A DNA stretch of 64,000 nt. Source: Liolophura sinensis (lineage: Eukaryota; Mollusca; Polyplacophora; Chitonida; Chitonidae). Location of the stretch: the NCBI RefSeq assembly GCF_032854445.1, contig NC_088300.1, positions 18,891,608 to 18,955,607 on the forward strand, given 5' to 3'. Below the pieces are notes generated by a model, which saw only the letters and a program-made list of their open reading frames with translations, was not told the origin of the DNA and ran no database searches. The translations under genes were made by a program, and so were the position numbers. Shown piece after piece: positions 13,066 through 21,830 of the stretch. How positions within the stretch are numbered: position 1 is the first letter of the stretch; each line of letters opens with the position of its first letter.

Positions 13066-13150
13066 GCGTGTAAGTCGATACGTCACTCGTCGGAAAGTTC
13101 GAATGTCGCGTGCAAGTCCGTACGTCACACGTCTGAAGGTTCGTCAGTAA
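13066..13150. repeat. Two-copy ~42 bp tandem repeat
   Basis: TCGCGTGTAAGTCGATACGT with its following CACTCGTCGGAAAGTTCG is repeated as TCGCGTGCAAGTCCGTACGT with CACACGTCTGAAGGTTCG. This is a local duplication of unknown significance. Confidence 0.7.
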
Positions 13151-13242
13151 TTTTCTATAGGTCGCGGGGGTTTACCTTGGGCACTCCACCATCATCATAA
13201 ATATGATCGTCATCGTATAAATGAAACATTCTTAAGTACCGT
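13151..13242 (+). mobile_element. SINE 3'-body relic (family A/D type)
   Basis: GGGGGTTTACCTTGGGCACT ... ATCGTCATCGTATAAATGAA ... CATTCTTAAGTACCG matches the conserved SINE body. It lacks both a head and a poly-AAAT tail and abuts the MITE at 13245. Confidence 0.6.
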
Positions 13243-13244
13243 TA

Positions 13245-13441
13245 TACATGGTGTCCCAGAAGCAGTGTGTTGCCCCATCTCTTCCAAACATAAAACCAAT
13301 CCAACTCTTTCTTGTACTGTTAGTTTATTAGCCATAATTAACTCTGAAAGAGGGGGAAATATTTAAAACCAGTATTAAATCTGAAACACAGAAAAAAAAA
13401 ATGAAAATCAGGATAGTGCTCGACTTCTGTGACATCCTGTA
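13245..13441. mobile_element. MITE with mariner-type termini (TA target site)
   Basis: A 197 bp non-coding element. The left end TACATGGTGTCCCAGAAG and the reverse complement of the right end, TACAGGATGTCACAGAAG, match at 15 of 18 positions. Both ends are flanked by TA (13243-13244 and 13442-13443). TA duplication and a TACAGG(G)TGTC-like terminus are typical of Tc1/mariner-derived MITEs. No transposase is encoded, so movement would have needed an enzyme supplied elsewhere. Confidence 0.65.
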
Positions 13442-13447
13442 TATTGC

Positions 13448-13545
13448 CAAAGTGTGTGGTTTACCATGGGCACCCCAGTTTCCTCCAACCTTAAAACTGA
13501 TCTAAGGTATAGCGTTAACTAAAGGTGAATTAAAATAAACCAATG
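13448..13545 (+). mobile_element. SINE family D body relic
   Basis: GTGTGGTTTACCATGGGCAC, CCCAGTTTCCTCCAACC and TTAAAACTGATC follow the family D body order. An AATTAAAATAAACCAATGAA stretch may be a decayed tail. Low identity. Confidence 0.5.
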
Positions 13546-13764
13546 AATATAACAGGCCTATGATGACAGTGTTAGTATCGGTCGGTCTGCTCTCAGTGTT
13601 TTGAGACTATTTGTACGACAGGTGATGTCGTGGGCATAGCGTTCCTGTGAAGCAGCAGTGTAAACATGACCGCATTCGGATTATCGTGGTATATATACCG
13701 AAGGCAGCGAATCTTCATAGTCCACAGACACATTAAAACAGACAAATGTAAAGAAAAATATTCG

Positions 13765-13972
13765 CTAAGCCAGGTGCGTAATGGACTCAAACGTGCCAAC
13801 CACTGTCCTGAACAAAAAGTCGTAAGCTCGAATCTAGCTCTTGTTTATTCGGCTGGGACTGTGGTTGACAGTGGTTTCAATAGGACTCTACACCTCTTTC
13901 CTCCATCTGTAGCCTTCACGATACCTGTAATATTCTTGAATAAGCGGCAAAACACCATTCAGACAAATTAAT
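13765..13972 (+). mobile_element. SINE family B, diverged copy
   Basis: Has a box B-like AGCTCGAATCTAGCTCTTG (about 13830), a CTTTCCTCCATCTGTAGCC segment, and a 3' end (GTAATATTCTTGAATAAGCG then GCAAAACACCATTCAGACAA) shared with family A. The box B plus GCTCTTG combination recurs at 35846 and 46490. Confidence 0.6.
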
Positions 13973-16900
13973 GTCCTTACTACTTATTCATCTGCTGTTA
14001 AACGTTGCACTGTGAACATTTTACTTGCACTACAGCGTTCAAGTATAAGGGTAGGAAAAACGGAGTAAACTATGTAAATATCGCCAGCCAGCGAGAGATG
14101 GATTCGAGCCTGGATTCGTCAAAGGTAGATCGACTGCTGCCAGAGCAATGCTTTGGGTGAATGCGCCAGCGGGAGATGAATGAATGGATGAGTAAATATT
14201 TGTGATGAGTCACTAAAAAACGCAAGCTCCTAAACAGATGTGACTTCTCGACAGTCATGTAGTACATAAACACACCTTGCATTATGACAAGACAAAATAA
14301 CAATCATATGCCTTGTCAGACGGCCATCACTTTGTTGTATGCTGGTATATACTGTTATAGGAAACGGAATGTGTTTGGGCAATCCATGCATTTCTGCAAG
14401 AAAAGCCATTTATTTGCTCCTTAAATGGATAGATTCCATGATTATAACAAAATTGTGTCAAATTTCCGGAAATCTAAATGCCACGCTCTCTGTGAAATTT
14501 CTTCTCTGTGGTTTTGGTGAGATCGTATTTCTGAGGAGGTCTCACACGCTATTCTTCCATTCTTCAGCTATATAGCTGTTCAGTCACTGGTTCTGCTCGC
14601 CACGGTTGGTGGCTCTCTTGTGACGGATTTCAGAAAGCAAACTTCTTCTGGTGATGGATTCAATGTAATCGTTTTTAATATTACGAGCCAATTTGCCTAT
14701 TTTAAGAATATTTTAATATGAAATGTCCTCAAAACAAACGTCTAGCAAATAGATATGTAAGCCTGTACCGCTGAGAACACAAAGACGCCATTTTTTGTTT
14801 GTCTGGACTCTTGAAAACATACATTGAGTTTGGTATTTGTGATCACACCATTGTATGATAAACAAAATCGAAGTGCTATTTTGGATGGAGGGTTTAGTAA
14901 TAAACAAGTTCATTCGACCCATGGCTTGGAGGAATTCGATGAATTTGACGGAGAAGTCTTTGCTCTGTTGACAAAGTACAAAGGCGGTATATTTACCGAC
15001 ACGCTCGGCAACATGTTCCGCTTTCTTAAGCGAGTTTAAAACAAAACCATATCATGTCCAGCAGAGGATAGCTTAATCGGTGTACATAGAGACGTATCTG
15101 GACAGCGGTCAGCTGGCTGGAGAGTGACCGACAGGCCTAAATATTGGGAATTTTGACCACGGTCCGAACAAAGGAAGATGGCTAAGAGGGAGAAGGGCCA
15201 GTTTGGGGGCAGTGGGCTGGCTGGGGTCGCGACCTGAGGTCACAGTCAGAAAGGGGTCAGCGTAAATCTGTGGGCTGAACAAAGTAAATAGAGCCCGAGA
15301 TCACGGTGGGTTGTGGGTGAGGTTGGCTAGAGCGGCCATGCTTGCCTGTTACACACATTCACACACATTAACGTACAGCTCTCCTGCAACGACGGCCAGC
15401 CCTGCAAGGCTAAAAATACGCTTCCCAAAACCAGCTTAGATGCACCGGGCGAAATATTTTGAGAATGTCCAGTCTCTATATTTAGTTTTATATGTTCAGG
15501 GTTGGTCCAGTTGATTAAGTGATCGTGGTCATTGTGTCGGTTTCTCTCTCTGATCGGCTATGCTTGGACAGTGTATATCATGTGGATGTGTGTATACATG
15601 GAATCTTTTGAGGTATAAGAAGTGGGTCAGTGTGAATGAAGCTCCTGTCAGCCCGCCCTGGCCGCGGTCTATGGGGGTCACACTTACACAGCTACAGTCC
15701 GGACGTGCTCAAGCCGCCATGAACGTAACCGACTTTGTTTGATGAAGACTAACCAGCTGAATTACGATGGCCGTTCGTTCTCGGTCAGACACTCGTTACA
15801 TCTCCAAACAATTCTGTACCCACGTGCACTGTATACATGCTAATTACATGTATATAACTATATCAGTATAATGTTGTACAGCCGTCCTTCAGCTAATTCC
15901 CCATAACTGAAGGATACAATAAAACTCAGTGTTCTTAACCCCACATAAATCCCCAGATGCGGGAGTTGAACATCGAAAATAGTTATCAGCATTTTCATCC
16001 AGCAGTTTGGACCAAATCTTTCCAGGCAGATTTCATCCAATTACAAATCGTCAATTACAAATTACAAGACAATGAAAATTTATATTACGTTCGATAACGT
16101 CGAAATCAGGGTACGCAAGATTGTTATTGGATTACATTCCTAATTAATCTTAACCAACGGACGATTTTGTCTGAGGTAATCTGTACTAGCATCCCACAGA
16201 AATGCGAAATAACAGTGACAGTGCTAAGATGGACGAAAACACGGCAGGCAGAATTTGTGATGGGGGCAGCCATGTATGCGGGATGTCAGAAAATTTAGTC
16301 TTCTTTGTCCAAGCGTGACACTTAATTCGAGGCCTCTGTACAGCCCGTGCGATTGACCACTGGCTCCGGGCGCTTTGTTAGATAGGCGACAGCTTCAATT
16401 CACCTAGGGACCAGAGGTCGACGCATAACCTAATAAATCTCCGAAAAAAACCCCCCACAAAGCTCGATATTGTAGGTCAGAGGGGAGAGCTAACAGGGTA
16501 CGTTGCTAGGTAATCGTCTCTAGCAAATCTTATCTGATACAGCACATTCGTACTGTCAAGCCGTCAAGCGTGCCCCTGGGCCGAGAGGTCGATCCACGTG
16601 AGTGCTTGGCCTACCGTATAGTGAGCTCTATGGCCACATGTAGTAAATGAACAACACAAAGACAATAAATTCAGTTCTGAGGTAGAAAGGTTTTCATGTT
16701 CTGGCTAACAGTTAATATATATTTATATATGTATAGATATACACTAACGTCGTAAACCTAAAAGATAGTTAAAGAGGTCACATCTGTATGTAGATATCTA
16801 ATTAAAACATGATGGCACTTGATTTTGTATATACAACAAAGTAGTCGGAAAGCCTGAGAGCACTGTCACATCGCCAGATGTAAAATATAAAAAAATGGCA

Positions 16901-17059
16901 GCATAAAATCTGCCTGGACCTTGGTCACTCCTGAATGTATATATTTAATCCCTGAATCGTCAGCTGAGGTAACCCTTTGGGAGCCCAGACAATCCCAAAT
17001 TGTATAAAATAAGGCAAATGAGACTGATAATGCAACAATTTTCAACATCATCACCATCT
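13973..17059. other. Unassigned intergenic DNA with GC-richer blocks
   Basis: No supported exon. GC-richer, possibly regulatory stretches lie at 15060-15440 and 16300-16620. They contain nuclear-receptor-like half sites (CGACCTGAGGTCA, 15230-15242) and an RFX-like GTTGCTAGGTAATC (16502-16515). A short GCCAGCG(A/G)GAGATG duplication is at 14089 and 14165. All regulatory readings are inference. Confidence 0.4.
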
Positions 17060-17346
17060 ATCGGTACTATATTCCGATTTATCTGAATTCTCGGCACTAT
17101 TCGAATCTACACCATCGAGTCGGCATAATCCTGATTCACCCGTGTGTCAACTCTATGTTTTATTCTGATACACATTAATTCCGGCACCACTCTCACTCAC
17201 CATCGTTTCGGCATTATTCTGATACACATTAATTCCGGCAACACTCTCACTAACCATCGTTTCGGCATTATTCTGACACACATTAATTTCTACACAACTC
17301 TGATACACATTAATTTCAGCACTATTCTGATACACATTATTTTAGC
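17060..17346. repeat. Irregular tandem array with TTCTGATACACATTAATT core
   Basis: Two 54 bp units (starting near 17162 and 17216: TATTCTGATACACATTAATT, then CCGGCA...CTCTCACT and ACCATCGTTTCGGCAT) are followed by shorter 24-30 bp units carrying TCTGATACACATTAATTT. Decayed upstream units (CGGCACTATTC, CGGCATAATCCTGATTCACC) extend the array left. The open frames across it are products of repetition. Confidence 0.85.
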
Positions 17347-18234
17347 ACGTTTCTGGTTCACCTTTTTTTCTTTTATGCCAAATACAGAGTAGGTCCTCCA
17401 TTCTTGATTAAAAAAAAACGCTTTTCTGCTGCAAATAAATATATATGACACCCTATCAATGCTTTCAATGATGGTATGTAAAGAGACTATATCAGAGGGC
17501 TGATACAACATGAATTGGTGAAAACTGATGTTTTCAGTATAAAGTAACGAGTGCAGTACCGCGTTTTGACTAAAATGCGTGTTTGCACATTAGATCATTA
17601 CTTTCCGAAAGCCTAAGTTTCGGACTTGAAGTATGTTATCTTAACAAAATAAGGAAAAACGTTCATCAGATGTCTTCTTAACAATTTAGGTAAGGTATTT
17701 GATGCTATATAAAATGATTCTTGCTAATTACACTTTCTAGATCTGTATATTTCATAAGTCTTGAGAGAAAAAAAAAACACAACACGAAATGTTCAGCATA
17801 TAAGCTTTCCATCTCAGAGCGAAAAATCATAAAAAAATGGGAAATGCTTAAAGGCCATTCCCCACATTTTCCCCGATATAGCCTCTTCTAGATTATCCCC
17901 AAACAATGACCTTTAAATCCGTCATTAATCTGTGGATTAAAACTGAAGTAAAGTAGACAAATGTATCATATCAAACAGCCAATAGACATTTGAGTAACTT
18001 CACTGAAAGTCTTAACTGTATACATAATCAGTAAACAACAGTTACTGTTTAGAAAAAAGCTGAGGTACATGGTCTGGTTAAACCCCACCATCCGCAGGAA
18101 TACAAGTTATCTTTCGATTTTATCAAACTTTAACAGTTATATACATGAGGTTATCTCCCACGAACAATGCTGGTAAAAATGGTAACCCTGATAAAATGGA
18201 CCCTAAAAACATATACAAAATATTAGTTGTCAAC
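17347..18234. other. Unassigned DNA downstream of the bZIP gene
   Basis: Lies beyond the proposed poly(A) site of the minus-strand gene. No exon or repeat seen. Confidence 0.45.
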
Positions 18235-18249
18235 ATAAAAAGCCTCAGT

Positions 18250-18256
18250 ATTTATT
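18250..18256 (-). terminator. Candidate poly(A) signal of the bZIP gene
   Basis: Minus-strand AATAAA within TGTCAATAAATACTG, about 1.46 kb past the stop codon. Position and orientation fit, but nothing confirms its use. Confidence 0.35.
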
Positions 18257-19130
18257 GACACAGTTCGTTCGAAGAAATACAAGGCAAAAACAAAATATTT
18301 CTTGAGGTAATATTTTCTTGTGGAGCTAGGCACAAGGAAAGCGAGGTAAATGTGCAATAAGTGGAAATGCGTGATTTCAGAAGCAGGCGAGAATACACTG
18401 AAACGAGGTATGTCATAGAGGAGCATCAGGTAAATGCAACCATGCGCAATGGCAAAAAAAATACTCATGTCGTCACAGGAAAAAAAATGTAACGACGAAC
18501 GGCTCATAAACCCTCTTCAACAAATGATACAAAAAAACCAACAGTTGGCTAACACTGTACATCCCTCCTGTGTGAACACCTCACAATAATACTCTGTGAT
18601 ATGTTGCCTTTATGGGATAAAGGATCAAAGTTTCTACAGAATAGAAATACAAACCATCATAACCACTACAGCACTAAGAAATTCAGTAAAAAGATACACA
18701 TAAAGTAAATATTTAGCACTATTTTTTATGAATTCAAAATATAAATGTGTGTGTGTGGTATAATTAGAAAGGGAGACTCTTATAAACATGGCAACAGAAT
18801 TCACTTCGAAAGCAGATGTTATATAGTGTGACTAAAATACGAGGTAAGTCCCACATAACCCATTCATCAACCCAGAAGTTCCAGGCTGTGTAAACACTGC
18901 CGACCTGCTAGGGCTCGCTTGTTGACAGTCCGGTCAAACCATCACACCTATGTTCTCTAACAGTTATCGCATTGGCTACATGTACACAGTTTCCCCTCCC
19001 GCCCGTTTCCCAAAATTGTATAGTTTGCGACCTCAAAAATAGTTGTAATTTTCGCAAAATGTTATTGAGCTTTTTGTGGTAATACCATTAGTTATGTACA
19101 TCCCCTCTCACAAACCCCCACCCTCAACGT

Positions 19131-19137
19131 AACACAC

Positions 19138-19173
<36 letters not shown>
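19131..19173. repeat. (CA)n microsatellite
   Basis: About 43 bases of nearly pure CA dinucleotide (GT on the gene strand) in the presumed 3' UTR. Confidence 0.95.
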
Positions 19174-19174
<1 letters not shown>

Positions 19175-19450
19175 GACATATAAATATATATAGAGTATAT
19201 ATATAAGAACATAGATGATTGCAAACATCAAAACATTCGAAGGACAAACAGAATGAGGTAGATTCGCTGTGGAATTGATTATTGTTAAAACAATCGCAAA
19301 ATAAGAAACAACTGCACCCGATATGGTACTAAGAGCACGGAGTGATAAATCTAAACAAATAAACATACACATTTGACAATAAATTATTTAGGACCTGAGT
19401 TTCGTGTAAATGATCTCGTGGCATTTGTTGTCATCTGTTGTTGTCAACAG

Positions 19451-19451
<1 letters not shown>

Positions 19452-19525
<74 letters not shown>
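19452..19525. repeat. (TA)n(CA)n compound microsatellite
   Basis: About 31 TA dinucleotides followed by six CA dinucleotides, roughly 190 bp downstream of the bZIP stop. The array is self-complementary and likely polymorphic. Short open frames through it encode only Ile-Tyr repeats and are artefacts. Confidence 0.97.
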
Positions 19526-19526
<1 letters not shown>

Positions 19527-19714
19527 GACCGTCAATCTGGCTGTAACACGCCCGCATTCATCAGCCACTGCCGCCTTAAAACACCGTGGATCTAAAGAGT
19601 ACAAATCTGAACAATTATACCTGAGAATAATAATACCTGAATGTCAGGCCACCCTGAGAATCAGTGGAGAACCCAAAGCTCACCTCCATCAGTCAAAGTC
19701 GCCGCGGACACATT

Positions 19715-20812
19715 TTAGTTACCATTCTGTAACAAGCATTTAAGCTTAGCCGTTTCCGTTTTAAGAGCGGCCACTTCGACCCGAAGCTTCAGATTTTCCT
19801 GTTCCAACAAGGCCGCCCGAATGGCTATCTCGTCTTCCTTCGCTCTCCTCGTGTCCCGGGATCTTTTCGCTGCCTCGTTGTTTTTACGCCGTCGTTCCCA
19901 GTAGGCTTGGTCTTTCTGCTCGTCTGGCAGGGACCGTGCCCGCTTCCTGCCCCGAGACGATTGGGGTGTATTGCCCCCAGAGGTGGGCGGGGAGGAGGTC
20001 GACAGCGCCCCGGAGGACGGGTCGGGCACCAGAGGAGGAGGGGAGGAGACTGACGGAGAAGGTGTGGCAGGAGAGTCTGACAGAGGAGATTTGGTGTCCC
20101 CTCTTAACAACCCACTACCACGGTGACGCTTCTTCGACTCTAAGTTGTGAATTTTTAACAATTGTTGTTTATACATTTCATAAAGCTCCTCAGTAGTTTT
20201 ATTGATATTTGCTATCGTACTTTGATCGACATTTGGAAGCGGCACACAGCCAGGTACACCGTAATATCCTATAGGGAGAGACATGGCGTCCTTCTGATAG
20301 GCTTTGAAGGGGCGAGCACCTTTCAGGTTGTCTTGGGGTAAATTTCGGGGATCATAGAATGCTGACATGTTTGGTAATGAGGCCAAGAATCCGGCATTGG
20401 GCATAATTCCTGCCGCTTTTAAACCTGGTAGCATGGCAAGGTTAGAGAAAGCTGCCCCACTCAGGCTGCTGGGAGTCACAGGTTTGGGCTCCCCGATGGG
20501 GTCAGCGCTCGAATTCGAGCTCCTGGAGTCTCCATCATTCATGTCGAGTGACCGGTAACTAACGCGGTCAGACTCTGCTCTGTGGTACTCAGATCTATCC
20601 GACACATGGTCAGAATTACCGTTTTTAAGCTCGGACACACCATTCTCTTTCGGTGCTTTCATGGAGAAATCCAAAGGGGTATTCACGGAATCATCCGAAT
20701 CGTACTCTTCACTGTCCATCATGGAGTGTCCATTACGCTGTGCAGCGGAGCCGCTTCTGGGTGGGCATTTCTCATTCACAGTCATATTTACACTTGGTCC
20801 ATCGTCGGCCAT
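19715..20812 (-). CDS. PAR/E4BP4/CES-2/Giant-type bZIP transcription factor
   Basis: A 365-residue nuclear DNA-binding protein. The C-terminal bZIP is unmistakable. The basic region at about 300-325 contains [14 protein letters not shown] (310-323). A zipper follows with heptad leucines at 336, 343, 350 and 357, and the protein ends eight residues later. [10 protein letters not shown] with [13 protein letters not shown] is characteristic of the PAR (HLF/TEF/DBP), NFIL3, CES-2 and Giant group, which binds TTAYGTAA-like sites as dimers. Further N-terminal are an acidic Ser-rich stretch (32-105), PLDFSMK at 46-52 (CtBP-motif-like), a hydrophobic Ala/Leu/Pro block (113-150), a block with [20 protein letters not shown] (167-186), [20 protein letters not shown] (206-225), and a Pro/Ser-rich hinge (242-285). 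The ATG at 20812 has a good context (G at -3 and +4), and an in-frame TAA lies upstream at 20906-20908. The coding part is uninterrupted; a longer N-terminus by alternative splicing is possible. Exact orthology cannot be settled by eye. Confidence 0.93.
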   Translation of the reverse strand: MADDGPSVNMTVNEKCPPRSGSAAQRNGHSMMDSEEYDSDDSVNTPLDFSMKAPKENGVSELKNGNSDHVSDRSEYHRAESDRVSYRSLDMNDGDSRSSNSSADPIGEPKPVTPSSLSGAAFSNLAMLPGLKAAGIMPNAGFLASLPNMSAFYDPRNLPQDNLKGARPFKAYQKDAMSLPIGYYGVPGCVPLPNVDQSTIANINKTTEELYEMYKQQLLKIHNLESKKRHRGSGLLRGDTKSPLSDSPATPSPSVSSPPPLVPDPSSGALSTSSPPTSGGNTPQSSRGRKRARSLPDEQKDQAYWERRRKNNEAAKRSRDTRRAKEDEIAIRAALLEQENLKLRVEVAALKTETAKLKCLLQNGN

Positions 20813-20917
20813 TGCCCGAGGTTTGAAACGGCGAGGTATCGAAAGGTTGAGTAACTCACTAAATCCGTATACTGGGTCGAATCCCTGCTGCAGCTGTGTA
20901 GATCTTTACATGCCAAC
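20813..20917 (-). other. 5' part of the bZIP main exon (UTR or alternative N-terminus)
   Basis: On the minus strand, a strong polypyrimidine tract (TTTCTTTTCCTTTTGTTTTAG) ends at 20918, so the exon should begin at 20917. It then contains ATGTAA (20911-20906) and later three in-frame CAGs that could act as weaker acceptors. From 20884 to the ATG the frame is open for 24 codons, reading [20 protein letters not shown] then KPRA, a sequence that looks protein-like. Confidence 0.6.
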
Positions 20918-21622
20918 CTAAAACAAAAGGAAAAGAAACACCAAAAACAATTTTGTTAGTTTAAAAACAACAGTTTCTAAGTTTAACGCGATGATGGATG
21001 TTACCTTAGCGTAGAGAGTACAAATATTAGTAAGTTACGTTTAGAGTTATGTATATATTTATGTAAGTACTAGCTACACTAGCCTAATGCAACAGCCCTG
21101 TGACGCCGTAAGCAGGCCTTCGTCGTTTTAACATGTAGAAGGCTGAGAACTTGCTAGGTCATGTTAAGAGGAGTCTATTGATCAAGCCTGGACAGCCACT
21201 CTTACGTCCAGTAATTCTGTACACCATAATACAAACTGGACCAAGCTCCCAAACACATCGCTCCATCGACCAGGCAAACGAGAGGAAAGAACGAAAAAAC
21301 ACCCAGCACGGGTCATAAGTGACCGCTAACTATACGAAGAGAGCGTACTCCACAACTCGCCATGACAAGCAACAAAACATATGATGATAGTGAGAGGGCA
21401 GTCAGCCTACCGAGTCCCATTGCCAGCACTGAAATCCCTTCCAAAAACCTAATCTCACAAATCCATAGCTCCATTCCGCGGAGTAATGGGATATGGACTA
21501 GCCTAGGCCGGACATGATAACCTTTCAAGACACCCGAAGACACACTGGTCAAAGATAAAGAAGAAAATAAGAGTTCTTCAGCGTACAAATAGAGAAAATC
21601 AATATGGACGATTTCTACCTAC
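20918..21622 (-). other. Probable first intron of the bZIP gene
   Basis: The 3' splice site at 20918 has a textbook pyrimidine tract. A matching donor candidate, GAG|GTAGGT on the minus strand, lies at 21622/21623, giving a 705 bp intron. The donor is chosen by consensus and reading phase only; another first exon farther upstream remains possible. No other feature is seen within. Confidence 0.45.
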
Positions 21623-21660
21623 CTCTTTCGTTAGTTGAAGTGGATCCATAAAAATCTAGT
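21623..21660 (-). other. Candidate first exon end with start codon
   Basis: Minus-strand ATG at 21649-21647 opens nine codons (MDPLQLTKE) in phase 0 up to the donor GAG|GTAGGT. An in-frame TAG lies three codons upstream. Spliced to 20917 it would stop at once, after three codons, at the TAA at 20906-20908. Spliced to one of the later CAG acceptors it would read on into the bZIP protein. Confidence 0.35.
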
Positions 21661-21830
21661 ATTCCCCCTCTCCCTATGAAGCACACAGCGACTGGTCGCG
21701 CTACACTGCCTTCGTTAACTGTTACAATCCGAAGGGGCTGACCCAAACTGACACGAACAACGTGACTGTATGCAAAATAAGTGGAAATTGACGCAATCCC
21801 GAATTAGCTAACCAATGGGAAGGGCCTAAC
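21661..21830 (-). promoter_or_regulatory. Candidate TATA-less promoter of the bZIP gene
   Basis: Just upstream of the candidate first exon lie an inverted CCAAT box (21812-21816), a bZIP-type near-palindrome ATTGACGCAAT (21787-21797) and an octamer-like ATGCAAAA (about 21769-21776). No TATA box is evident. Assignment is by position and motif only. Confidence 0.35.

Larger units (their letters stand above)
18235..19714 (-). other. Probable 3' UTR of the bZIP gene
   Basis: This is the 1.5 kb directly downstream of the bZIP stop codon on the minus strand. I see no closer good minus-strand AATAAA than the one at about 18250-18256 (plus-strand TTTATT), so the transcript may run to about 18235. 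The interval carries two dinucleotide arrays. The extent is an inference; an earlier variant signal could end it sooner. Confidence 0.4.

Noticed and set aside
16502-16515. RFX X-box-like GTTGCTAGGTAATC
   Set aside because: A single imperfect match with no adjacent gene; kept only as a note in the region entry.
19410-19743. Plus-strand frames with Ile-Tyr repeats
   Set aside because: Translations of the TA microsatellite in the presumed 3' UTR of the minus-strand gene.
19936-20921. Plus-strand open frames opposite the bZIP CDS
   Set aside because: Antisense shadows of a GC-rich coding sequence.
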